From the NCBI GenBank assembly GCA_017541885.1, contig JAFXYF010000008.1:1-64000 (forward strand): a stretch of DNA of 64,000 nucleotides. Reading direction: 5' to 3'. The notes beneath the pieces were generated by a model that saw only the letters and a program-made list of their open reading frames with translations, was not told where the DNA came from and did not search any database. This stretch comes from Bacilli bacterium. Lineage in GTDB: Bacteria; Bacillota_I; Bacilli_A; RF39; UBA660. A program made the translations under genes and the position numbers. How positions within the stretch are numbered: the stretch's first letter is position 1; the number at the start of each line of letters is the position of its first letter. This document shows positions 8,119-16,004 of this stretch, piece after piece.

Positions 8119-9066
8119 ATGACTAATTTTAGATTTGTCAGTATTAGTGATTTAGTTACAGACATATATTATGACAAGAATTTAAAATTAATTGGCGCTG
8201 ATGGAGGAATAACTGCCCATAATATTATTTGTAATTTAGAGTATTTTGGATTTAAGACATTTGCTTTTGGAGTTTGTGGTAATGATCCATTAGGGAAAAT
8301 ATCAATTAATAGTTTAAAAGATTGTAATGTAGATAATGATATATTAATTAGGAATGATATAAAAACAAAAGCATTTCATATTAGAAGAGTAATTGATAAT
8401 AATAAATATGCTTATAGATCAGTTAAAAGATGTCCTTTTTGCGATACTAAGTTTTGGTATGAAGGAAGTTTCATAGATCCAGAATATATTTTAAAGAAAA
8501 TTAAAAAAGATGATATTTTAGTATTTGATAATTTAAATGATAAGAATCAGTTTATTATTGATAATTCTAGTAATCTTAAATTAATTGATTTAGGTATATC
8601 TAAAGAATTTGATGAATTAAGTAAAGATGAAATTATAAAGAAAATTAGTAATAAATTTGAAATAGTTAATTTAAATGAAAGAGTAGAGAAATACCTAATA
8701 GAAAAATTAAATTGTACTGATTCAATTGGCTTATCAAAAATATTTAATTCTAAATTATTACTTATTACTAGAGGTAAAAGAGGAAATGAATTTGTTTTTA
8801 ATAATAAAAAATATATATTTCCACTAAAAGAAGTAATAGAAGAAGTAGATGATAGTGGTGCAGGAGATGCATTTTTCTCTACTATTATTAAGAATTGGGC
8901 AAACAATAACTTTGAAATAAAAGAAGAATATTTTGAAGAATGGTTTAATGATACATCTATTCTTATTAAGAAAATATTAAGATTAGTTGGATCTAGAAGA
9001 CATATTAAAAAACTATATAAAATAACCTACAAAGATATATGTAATTGTAGTTTAAAAAAAGGCTAG
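8119..9066 (+). CDS. PfkB-family carbohydrate kinase-like protein
   Basis: The protein has 315 residues. The glycine-rich N-terminal element is GADGGITAHNIICNLEYFGF, and the C-terminal PfkB signature DDSGAGDAFFST carries the catalytic Asp. An unusual insertion, RCPFCDTKFWYEG, with a CxxC may bind metal. It is expected to phosphorylate a sugar or nucleoside with ATP; the substrate is unknown. GGAGGT precedes the ATG by 7 nt and the upstream gene ends 4 nt before it, so it is cotranscribed with the ABC-F gene. The stop codon lies inside the terminator stem. Confidence 0.82.
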   Translation: MTNFRFVSISDLVTDIYYDKNLKLIGADGGITAHNIICNLEYFGFKTFAFGVCGNDPLGKISINSLKDCNVDNDILIRNDIKTKAFHIRRVIDNNKYAYRSVKRCPFCDTKFWYEGSFIDPEYILKKIKKDDILVFDNLNDKNQFIIDNSSNLKLIDLGISKEFDELSKDEIIKKISNKFEIVNLNERVEKYLIEKLNCTDSIGLSKIFNSKLLLITRGKRGNEFVFNNKKYIFPLKEVIEEVDDSGAGDAFFSTIIKNWANNNFEIKEEYFEEWFNDTSILIKKILRLVGSRRHIKKLYKITYKDICNCSLKKG

Positions 9067-9084
9067 TAATTCTAGTCTTTTTTA
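9057..9084 (+). terminator. Rho-independent terminator (GACTAG type, one wobble pair)
   Basis: AAGGCTAG-TAATT-CTAGTCTT plus T run. The preceding stop codon is part of the 5' arm. Confidence 0.85.
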
Positions 9085-9100
9085 GTATATATTACTATGT

Positions 9101-9106
9101 TATAAT
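9101..9106 (+). promoter_or_regulatory. -10 box of the radical SAM operon
   Basis: TATAAT 33 nt before ATG 9140, after the previous terminator. No clear -35 is seen. Confidence 0.45.
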
Positions 9107-9139
9107 TACTATGTAATAATAAAATTAGGAGATGTATTA

Positions 9140-10513
9140 ATGGAACGAGATTATGTTTATTATGAATATACAAACAGTTTATGTAATGAGTGTTTAAAGG
9201 TAATACCAGCAAAAATTATATTTAAGAATAATAAAGTTTATTTATTAAAACATTGTATGGAGCATGGAGAACAATTAGAATTATTAGAGCACGATATTGA
9301 ATACTTTAAAAACAAACGTAAATATGATAAAGCTGGTAATATAGCTGTTACTCAAACAGAAGTAAAGAAAGGTTGTCCATATGATTGTGGCTTATGTCCT
9401 AATCATGATCAACATAGTTGTATTAATTTAATAGAAGTTACAAATAAATGTAATATGTGTTGTAATACTTGTTACGCAAATAGCGGTAAAGGAGAAGATC
9501 TTCCTTTAAAAAAGATTAAAGAGATGATTGACTTTGGAGCTAAATGTGAAGGCGGTAAAGGAGAAGTATTACAAGTAAGTGGAGGAGAGCCAACACTTCA
9601 TAAAGATATTATTGAAATACTTAAATATGCTAGAGAAAAATATCAATATGTAATGCTTAATACAAACGGTATTAGAATTGCAGAAGATTTAGATTTTGTA
9701 AAAGAATTAAGTGAATTTAAAGGTCGTTTTGAAATATATTTACAATTTGATTCATTTAATGATGATGTCTATGAAAAAATTAGAGGAAGAAAACTTGTAG
9801 ATATAAAGAAGAAAGCTATTGAGAACTTAAATAAATATAATATTCCAATTACTTTAGTAATGACAATTGAAAGAGATTTAAACGATAAAGAATTAGGTAA
9901 GATTATTGCATATGGACTTGATACTGGATGTATTAGAGGAGTTAATATTCAACCAGTAGCATATTTTGGTAGAAAAAATGGTAATAATGATAGAAGTAAT
10001 AGAGTTACATTAACTAATGTAATTGAGTTAATAGAAGAACAAACAAAGAAAATGATAATTAAAGATGATTTTGTACCATTGCCTTGTAATGTAGAAAGAG
10101 TATCATTAACTTATTTATATAATACCAAAGATGGTTTTATTCCAATTACTAGAATGGATAATATTAAAAAGTATTTACCTTATGTAAATAATACATTTAC
10201 TTTTAAAATAGAAGATGCTTTAACAAGTGGTAAAGATATTATTTTTGGTTGTTGCTGCAACCCATTAAGTTTCTTAAAAGATTTTAAAAAATATGTTCCT
10301 AAAGGATTTATGAAATGGGATATTGAAAAACGTAGTGAATTTGTAAGTAACAATACTTTTAGAATTAGTATTACATCATTTATAGATAGATATAATTTTG
10401 ATATTAAATCTATGCAAAAAGAATGTGCTCATATAATTACTACTGATCTTAAGAGAATTCCATTTTCTTCATATAACATGATTTATAGGAGTAAGTATGA
10501 TTCTAGAAAATAG
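9140..10513 (+). CDS. Tes/MJ0619-type radical SAM protein (putative lipid-modifying)
   Basis: The protein has 457 residues. An N-terminal rubredoxin-like half-site (C15, C18; H38, C39, H42, in SLCNECLKVIPAKI and KHCMEHGE) precedes a second Cys/His block (GCPYDCGLCPNHDQHSC: C79, C83, C86, H89, C94). The radical SAM CX3CX2C motif is C104/C108/C111 (TNKCNMCCNTCYA), followed by VSGGEPTLH. Late FGCCCN and KECAH supply more ligands. This layout matches the family containing archaeal tetraether synthase Tes and MJ0619 (established knowledge). The bacterial substrate is unknown; membrane-protein partners suggest a lipid (inference). AGGAGAT precedes the ATG. Confidence 0.85.
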   Translation: MERDYVYYEYTNSLCNECLKVIPAKIIFKNNKVYLLKHCMEHGEQLELLEHDIEYFKNKRKYDKAGNIAVTQTEVKKGCPYDCGLCPNHDQHSCINLIEVTNKCNMCCNTCYANSGKGEDLPLKKIKEMIDFGAKCEGGKGEVLQVSGGEPTLHKDIIEILKYAREKYQYVMLNTNGIRIAEDLDFVKELSEFKGRFEIYLQFDSFNDDVYEKIRGRKLVDIKKKAIENLNKYNIPITLVMTIERDLNDKELGKIIAYGLDTGCIRGVNIQPVAYFGRKNGNNDRSNRVTLTNVIELIEEQTKKMIIKDDFVPLPCNVERVSLTYLYNTKDGFIPITRMDNIKKYLPYVNNTFTFKIEDALTSGKDIIFGCCCNPLSFLKDFKKYVPKGFMKWDIEKRSEFVSNNTFRISITSFIDRYNFDIKSMQKECAHIITTDLKRIPFSSYNMIYRSKYDSRK

Positions 10514-11141
10514 CATAAAAGAAATGATTAATAAAGTAGTAAGTACTATTGGTATAGAAGAAACAATAATTAACTATATTATTATTTTAGGTATCTTGTT
10601 AATTTATCTATATGTTCTTTATAATTTTATAAGTGCTAGATTTAGAAAAAATAAAAAGAAAAAAGAAGTTAAATCTATAGTTGAAACTGCCAGTATGAGT
10701 GCATTCTTCGCAGTTATATGGCTTGTAGTATTCACAAGAACAGGAGTAATTAATTTTCACAATACTTATCTTAATATCTTTTTTCTAATTATATATGTTA
10801 TCGGTATAGCTACAAACCTATTAGGACGTTTTTATTTAGGTAAGAACTGGGGTAATAATGTAGTTATATATGAAGATCATACTTTTGTACATAATGGAGT
10901 ATATAAGATAGTTAGGCATCCTTTATATGCATCAATTATTTGGATGATATACTCAATAAGTTTTTTAAAGAGTAATTATTTAGTATTTATATTAAATACT
11001 ATTATCTTTATTCCATTTATGTATTATAGAGCTAAACAAGAAGAAAAAGAATTAATTAAAGTATTTAAAGAATATAATGATTATATTAAAAATACAGGAA
11101 TGTTTTTTCCAAAAATAAAAGTTAATAGAAAGGAAAAATAA
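10497..11141 (+). CDS. Isoprenylcysteine carboxyl methyltransferase (ICMT/PEMT)-like membrane protein
   Basis: The protein has 214 residues with about five TM helices. The C-terminal SAM-binding region carries the family motif HNGVYKIVRHPLYAS and, later, RAKQEEKELIKVFKEYNDY. Families with this fold methylate thiols, carboxylates or amine headgroups at the membrane surface. The gene starts within the last 17 nt of the radical SAM gene, after TAGGAGTAAGT, so the two are translationally coupled. Its role, probably methylation or modification of the same lipid-like substrate, is inference. A second ICMT-like gene is at 45449. Confidence 0.8.
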   Translation: MILENSIKEMINKVVSTIGIEETIINYIIILGILLIYLYVLYNFISARFRKNKKKKEVKSIVETASMSAFFAVIWLVVFTRTGVINFHNTYLNIFFLIIYVIGIATNLLGRFYLGKNWGNNVVIYEDHTFVHNGVYKIVRHPLYASIIWMIYSISFLKSNYLVFILNTIIFIPFMYYRAKQEEKELIKVFKEYNDYIKNTGMFFPKIKVNRKEK

Positions 11142-11142
11142 T

Positions 11143-11625
11143 ATGACTAAATATCAAATGGCTACTGTGCCAAAAAAAGGATTTGCTTTTTGTAGATATA
11201 CTATTGCATTACTATTATGGATTACTGTAATAGCATTATTCTTTAATATAAAATGGGTAATATTTATACCATTTGCAATAATGTTATTATCTGGAATTCT
11301 AACCGTTAAAAGAGCCCCTTTAATTATGCTTTATAAATTATTATTTGACAGAGATGGAAAAGCAGAAACAGATGTATTAAATGTAAGTAGTATCAGATTT
11401 TCTCACTATGTAGGATCATCTTTTGCATTAATAGCAATATTATTCTTATATGTATTTAAGATTGATATAGTTGCTTATATTTTCTTAGGTATTCTAACTA
11501 TATTACAAACTATTGCAGCTTTAGGATATTGTTCAGCACAGAAATTATATGAATGTTTAGTATTAGGTAAGAATTGTTGCAACTTAGGAAGAAAGATTAG
11601 AGGAGGAAGTTGTAATGTTAGATAA
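11143..11625 (+). CDS. DUF4395-like membrane protein with C-terminal cysteines
   Basis: The protein has 160 residues with about four TM helices. The C-terminal GYCSAQKLYECL matches the ending fC-x-x-CK-x-Y seen in DUF4395 proteins (one Cys replaced by Ala here), followed by further cysteines (CC and a terminal SCNVR). A redox or sulfur-related role has been guessed for the family, but none is established. The ATG lies 1 nt after the stop of the ICMT-like gene and its end overlaps the next gene by 11 nt, so it is an integral operon member. Confidence 0.6.
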   Translation: MTKYQMATVPKKGFAFCRYTIALLLWITVIALFFNIKWVIFIPFAIMLLSGILTVKRAPLIMLYKLLFDRDGKAETDVLNVSSIRFSHYVGSSFALIAILFLYVFKIDIVAYIFLGILTILQTIAALGYCSAQKLYECLVLGKNCCNLGRKIRGGSCNVR

Positions 11626-12403
11626 TCATTTTGTTCCAGATGGTTATGGTATTATTCCTTATATTACATTATTTGGAAAAGAAGTATCTACTTATTCAAT
11701 ATTTGTTTTATTAGGATTAATAATTGGAATACTATGGTTTATGCTTACAGTATCCTTAAAAGATAAAGTAAGAGGAGATAAAGCTTATATAATTGTTTTA
11801 TCCGCATTAATATTTGGAATTATTGGATCTAAACTATTAGTAGTAATAGAAAATATTGATGTTTTAATAAAAGATATAAGTCAGATTAGAGTATTTCTTT
11901 TTACTGGTAAATCTATAGTAGGTGGATTAATAGGAGGATTCATTGGAGTTAAATTAGCAAAAAAACTGTTAAAACTAGAAAATATCAGAACTGGTAATAG
12001 AATTGCTCCTGCTATAGCATTAGGTATGGGGATTGGAAGAATTGGTTGTTTTTTAACAGGTTGTTGTTTTGGTATAAGAACATCTCTTCCTATTGGAGTA
12101 GATTTTGGAGATGGAGTATCAAGAATTCCTACACAACTTATTGAAATGATATTTTGTTTTATATTATTTATATATTTATTCTATAAACAAAGAAAAAATA
12201 ATAAATTAATTCCAGGAATTCTTTTCAATGAATTAGTACTTTATTATTTTACATTTAGATTTTTAATTGAATTTATTCGAGATACACAAAAGAATATCTT
12301 ATTCTTGAGTATTTATCAAATAATATCAATTATCGGAATAGTATATATTTTAATAAGAATAAGAAAGGAGAAAAAATTATGGATGAAAAAACAAATGAGT
12401 TAA
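11615..12403 (+). CDS. Prolipoprotein diacylglyceryl transferase (Lgt)-like paralog with altered active site
   Basis: The protein has 262 residues and about seven TM helices. The Lgt topology and landmarks are present: GGLIGGF (103-109), GRIGCFLTGCCFG (141-153), IPTQLIE and RFLIEFIRD (R215, E219). Canonical Lgt has HGG, GRxGNFxNxE and HPSQLYE; here the catalytic His positions and the Asn/Glu positions are replaced, partly by Cys (C145, C150, C151). It is thus probably not the housekeeping lipoprotein enzyme but a paralog acting on another lipid or acceptor. GGAGGAAG precedes the ATG. It overlaps both neighbours. Confidence 0.78.
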   Translation: MLDNHFVPDGYGIIPYITLFGKEVSTYSIFVLLGLIIGILWFMLTVSLKDKVRGDKAYIIVLSALIFGIIGSKLLVVIENIDVLIKDISQIRVFLFTGKSIVGGLIGGFIGVKLAKKLLKLENIRTGNRIAPAIALGMGIGRIGCFLTGCCFGIRTSLPIGVDFGDGVSRIPTQLIEMIFCFILFIYLFYKQRKNNKLIPGILFNELVLYYFTFRFLIEFIRDTQKNILFLSIYQIISIIGIVYILIRIRKEKKLWMKKQMS

Positions 12404-12828
12404 ATACTAATAATGTGTATTGTGGTAATTGTGGGACATTAAACACGTCTGACAATAACTTTTGTCATAATTGTGGTACAACTATTGTACCTCCTCTTCA
12501 AGAACCTCAAATACAAGTTCCTGTAGAAACTTCACCTCAAAATAATATAACACCAGCACCTAAACCTGAAGATACAGACACTGCAGACCAAAAAGTTTTA
12601 TATATTACATTAGGAATAGTTGGTGGAATTTTATCTCTAGTAATTAGTTACTTTTTCCCACCTATATTAATTGCTGCAATAGCTGGTGCCATTACATCAT
12701 TGTTCTTTAAAAGATTTAGAGCCTTTGGTATAACAGTTTTAGCCTCAATTGGAATACTAGCTATAACAGCTGTTGTATTTGTAATTATAATGTTTGGTGC
12801 TTGTATTGCAGCCTTTGGATCAATGTAA
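12379..12828 (+). CDS. Zinc-ribbon membrane protein
   Basis: The protein has 149 residues. An N-terminal zinc ribbon (YCGNCGTLNTSDNNFCHNCG, four Cys) is followed by a Pro/Gln-rich linker and two to three hydrophobic helices with a Gly-rich break (about 75-145). It starts 25 nt inside the Lgt-like gene, after AAAGGAG, and is the last gene of the radical SAM operon. The topology suggests a cytoplasmic zinc domain tethered to the membrane; scaffold or regulator is a guess. Confidence 0.75.
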   Translation: MDEKTNELNTNNVYCGNCGTLNTSDNNFCHNCGTTIVPPLQEPQIQVPVETSPQNNITPAPKPEDTDTADQKVLYITLGIVGGILSLVISYFFPPILIAAIAGAITSLFFKRFRAFGITVLASIGILAITAVVFVIIMFGACIAAFGSM

Positions 12829-12855
12829 AATATTAAAAACATAACAAAAATAATA

Positions 12856-12884
12856 AAAAACTAGTGAAAACTAGTCTTTTTATT
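12856..12884 (+). terminator. Terminator of the radical SAM operon
   Basis: ACTAGT-GAAA-ACTAGT hairpin followed by CTTTTTATTT. The extra C interrupts the stem-to-T-run junction slightly. Confidence 0.75.
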
Positions 12885-12912
12885 TGATTTTTAAATTATT
12901 TTATAGTATTAT
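12884..12912 (+). promoter_or_regulatory. Sigma-A promoter of the glycan-like operon
   Basis: TTGATT (12884-12889), 17-bp spacer, TATTAT (12907-12912). It lies directly after the preceding terminator. Confidence 0.6.
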
Positions 12913-12918
12913 ATATCT

Positions 12919-12931
12919 CGTAAAATTTACG
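12919..12931 (+). promoter_or_regulatory. Palindrome at the predicted transcription start (possible operator)
   Basis: CGTAAA-A-TTTACG, 6-bp arms with a 1-nt centre, lies 7 nt after the -10 box. The tiny centre argues against an RNA hairpin and for a protein-binding DNA site; no regulator is identified. Confidence 0.35.
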
Positions 12932-12970
12932 GGGGTTTATCCATATTTATTATTATGGAAATTAATAACA

Positions 12971-15022
12971 ATGAAGAATTATGAGTTATCACAATTAACA
13001 TTTGGAACACTATTCAATCATTTCTATGAAAGTCATGATACTGTTTTAGTGACCGAAAATGGTGTTCTAATTGGCGCGATAACTTATAATTCTTTTGTTT
13101 CTTCTGAGGATATTTCTGATATAATTAGAAAAGCTATTGTAATAGATTCTGAAGATGAAATGGAAATTGGTGATCTAGTTAATGTTTACATATTAAGAGA
13201 TGGAAATAGTTTTAGAGAAGTAAGTAAAAAAGTAGATCCAAGATATGCATTTACAATAGATAGATTTAAAGATTTATATAATGATAATGATATAATTGCT
13301 AATTACGTTAAGTCTCTTAACTTAGATACTATTTTTGTAATTGGTGATAATAGAAATTATATTTATTCTTTTTTAAATATGTATGGTCTAAAAGCAAATA
13401 TAATGAATGTAGATGAAAAGTATTTACCATATTTATTAAATAGTAATTTTCCTAATTCAATAGTAATAGATACTTCTGGATTTAATACAGAGTTATTACA
13501 AAAATTAGGTAGAAGACAAAAACTAGAACAAAGAATAATAGATTTAAAAGAATTATCAAAATATGCAGAAATATATAACTTTGTAAATGTAACATCAAAA
13601 AATGATTCAGTAAAAAGTATGGTATTTCAATTCCCAGATATTCCTGAACTTACAAATCTAACAGAAGAAGAAAAACAAAGAATTATATTTGATCATTATT
13701 ATAAGTATTATTTTGATACTTATCTAAAAGAAGGACGCTTTGAAGACTTATTAAAAAGTGTCTTTAAAGAACATTTTTCAAGAGAGTTCATTGAGTCTAG
13801 ATATACAATGCCTAAAGTATATAATAGAGGTGGAGTATTATTCTTAGAAGACTCTAATAATCCATTATGTTTAAGTGTAAATGGTATGAGAGTTACAACA
13901 GATCAAGATAGAGATTTTGCAGCTAACATTAATATGTTTGGAGCATGTGTTGTATTTAGTGCTTTAGCAGATGATCAACATACTCTTCCAAGTTATTTAC
14001 AAAGACTTCTTAATAGTAATGATTATCCATATCAAGTAAATAACTATGGAGCAAGAGCAATCGATTTCTCAGAAAATCTAAGAACTTCAAGAAGTATTAA
14101 CCTACATAGAAATGATGTTAATGCTTTTGTAGTAATGGGTGATGAAGCAAGAATATTAAAACAAATGGGTTATGATGAAATATATTCATTAACTCCAGTA
14201 TTTAATAGTCCTAGATTAAAAGACTACTTTGTAGATGAACCAGCTCACTGTAATCATGAAGCAAATAAATATATGTCTGCAGGAATATATCTGGAATTAG
14301 AAAGAATCTTAGATAAAGAATTAACTAAAGAAGAATGTCCATTAATACAAGTCCCTAAGACAAAAGACATATTTAGTGATAATAAATATTTAATTGAATA
14401 TTTAAGAACACTAGAGCCATATAGAGGCTTTGATGGAGTAACAGGAGCAGTTGTAATGAACTGTAATCCATTTACATATGGTCACTATAATTTAGTTAAA
14501 TATGCTAGTGAACATGTAGATAGATTAATGGTATTTGTAGTAGAAGAAGATAAATCATATTTTAAATTTAAAGATAGATTTCAAATGGTAAAAGAAGGAT
14601 GCAAAGCATTTCCTAATGCCATAGTAGTACCTAGCGGTAATTTACTCGCATCAGCACTTTTATTTCCAGAATACTTCGATAAAGAAGATAATCCAGATGT
14701 AATGGTAGATGCATCAAAAGATATCGCAGTATTTTCACAATATATTGCACCATTCTTAGGCATAACTAAAAGATTTGTTGGAGAAGAAAACTTTGATAAA
14801 GTAACTCATGCCTATAATATAAGTTTAAAAGAAACTCTTCCATTATATGGAATAGAAGTAATAGAAATACCTAGATTCTTAGATAGAGAAGGTCATGAAA
14901 TAAGTGCTAAAGTAGTAAGAAGAAACTTTGAAGACGAAAAATGGACTGAATTAGATAGTCAAATACCAGAGTCAACAGTAAAAGTATTAAAATTAATAAA
15001 AGATAGGGGAGAAAGAGAATGA
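12971..15022 (+). CDS. Multidomain protein with SGNH-like region and citrate-lyase-ligase-type nucleotidyltransferase domain
   Basis: The protein has 683 residues from ATG 12971 (GGA-type ribosome-binding site, weak; an upstream TTG at 12884 would overlap the promoter). The C-terminal about 190 residues carry a cytidylyltransferase fold: VMNCNPFTYGH (496-505, T/HxGH motif) and, near the end, EISAKVVRRNF, equivalent to the ISSTxVR motif. It resembles the CitC C-terminal domain. The middle part (SVNGMRVTTDQDRDFAANI, later RSINLHRNDVNAFVVMGDE) resembles SGNH/GDSL-like modules in polysaccharide genes. No citDEF genes are present. Activation of a phospho-polyol by a nucleotide is inferred from the neighbours. 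Confidence 0.7.
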   Translation: MKNYELSQLTFGTLFNHFYESHDTVLVTENGVLIGAITYNSFVSSEDISDIIRKAIVIDSEDEMEIGDLVNVYILRDGNSFREVSKKVDPRYAFTIDRFKDLYNDNDIIANYVKSLNLDTIFVIGDNRNYIYSFLNMYGLKANIMNVDEKYLPYLLNSNFPNSIVIDTSGFNTELLQKLGRRQKLEQRIIDLKELSKYAEIYNFVNVTSKNDSVKSMVFQFPDIPELTNLTEEEKQRIIFDHYYKYYFDTYLKEGRFEDLLKSVFKEHFSREFIESRYTMPKVYNRGGVLFLEDSNNPLCLSVNGMRVTTDQDRDFAANINMFGACVVFSALADDQHTLPSYLQRLLNSNDYPYQVNNYGARAIDFSENLRTSRSINLHRNDVNAFVVMGDEARILKQMGYDEIYSLTPVFNSPRLKDYFVDEPAHCNHEANKYMSAGIYLELERILDKELTKEECPLIQVPKTKDIFSDNKYLIEYLRTLEPYRGFDGVTGAVVMNCNPFTYGHYNLVKYASEHVDRLMVFVVEEDKSYFKFKDRFQMVKEGCKAFPNAIVVPSGNLLASALLFPEYFDKEDNPDVMVDASKDIAVFSQYIAPFLGITKRFVGEENFDKVTHAYNISLKETLPLYGIEVIEIPRFLDREGHEISAKVVRRNFEDEKWTELDSQIPESTVKVLKLIKDRGERE

Positions 15023-16002
15023 AATTTAAAGGGGAAGTAATAGAATGCAATTATATAGAATATTTAAATAATCTTAATGGAAAAGTATTATTTATTTATT
15101 CTCCTACATCAAAAGAAATTAATAACTTAGAATTAAATAATAATTATATTATCTTTAATACTAAAGAATTAACTCAAAATGTAGATGAATTAGAAAATAG
15201 AATAAAAGAATTAGGAAAATTCGATAAAGTAGTTGCTTTTGGAGGAGGAACTGCTATAGATCAAGCTAAATTCTTTGGATCTAGATTAAATAAAAAAGTA
15301 ATAGTAATTCCAACTATGATTTCAACTAATGCTTATGCAACAGATAAAGTAGCATTATATGAGAATAATAAGAAAGTAACATTACTCGCAAAAGATCCAG
15401 ATATTATATTATTAGATAAAGAAATATTAAAAAGATCTACTCTAAAAAATGTCTATGGACTAGTTGATGTATTATCAATTTATACTGCTTTAAATGATTG
15501 GGATCTAGCAATCGAATATAATAATGAAGATATATCTATTGAGTATTCTTATGCACATAAATTATTATTAGAAACATTATCATTTATAAATAATCATACC
15601 TATGAAGAAATAATAAATGATACTCATAAAATATTTGAACTAGTTGGAAAAGCAGGAATTATTACTGATATTTATGGAAGTGGTAAACCAGAAAGTGGTT
15701 CAGAACATTTATTTGCTAAAGAATTAGAAGCAATTAAAAGAGTTCCTCATGCCATATCAGTATCTAATGGTATACTTCTAATGTCTCTACTACAAAACAA
15801 GTTCTCAGAAGAAGTATTAAGTGCTATAAGAAAGTTAAGAGTATTTGAAGATGAACATCTATATGGAATAAATGAAGAATTATTAAAAGAAGCATTCTTT
15901 AATGTTAAAGTAAGACCTGATCGTTTTACCATAGTAAATCTAGATAATAATGATTTAGAAAAAACATTTAAAGATTTTTGCAATATAAAGAATAGAGGGT
16001 AA
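15019..16002 (+). CDS. Glycerol-1-phosphate dehydrogenase-like (iron-containing alcohol dehydrogenase superfamily)
   Basis: The protein has 327 residues. VVAFGGGTAIDQAKFFG is the NAD(P)-binding GGGs motif, and IPTMISTNAYATDKVAL matches the IPTxxSxDa motif of sn-glycerol-1-phosphate dehydrogenases (EgsA/AraM). The metal ligands are H230 (SGSEHLF) and H244 (RVPHAIS), plus an Asp near GLVDVLS. Known relatives reduce dihydroxyacetone phosphate to sn-glycerol-1-phosphate. The start overlaps the previous gene by 4 nt (GGGGAGAAAG ribosome-binding site). It may supply the polyol-phosphate that the preceding nucleotidyltransferase activates (inference). Confidence 0.78.
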   Translation: MKFKGEVIECNYIEYLNNLNGKVLFIYSPTSKEINNLELNNNYIIFNTKELTQNVDELENRIKELGKFDKVVAFGGGTAIDQAKFFGSRLNKKVIVIPTMISTNAYATDKVALYENNKKVTLLAKDPDIILLDKEILKRSTLKNVYGLVDVLSIYTALNDWDLAIEYNNEDISIEYSYAHKLLLETLSFINNHTYEEIINDTHKIFELVGKAGIITDIYGSGKPESGSEHLFAKELEAIKRVPHAISVSNGILLMSLLQNKFSEEVLSAIRKLRVFEDEHLYGINEELLKEAFFNVKVRPDRFTIVNLDNNDLEKTFKDFCNIKNRG

Positions 16003-16004
16003 TT

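Noticed and set aside
11615-12403. Housekeeping Lgt
   Set aside because: Canonical His and Asn/Glu motif positions are replaced; kept only as Lgt-like.
12884-12971. Upstream TTG start adding 29 residues to the CitC-like protein
   Set aside because: It would overlap the -35 box and the previous terminator region; ATG 12971 is preferred although its ribosome-binding site is weak.
12971-15022. True citrate lyase ligase of a cit operon
   Set aside because: The protein is about twice the usual length with an SGNH-like part, and no citD/E/F/X/G genes are present.
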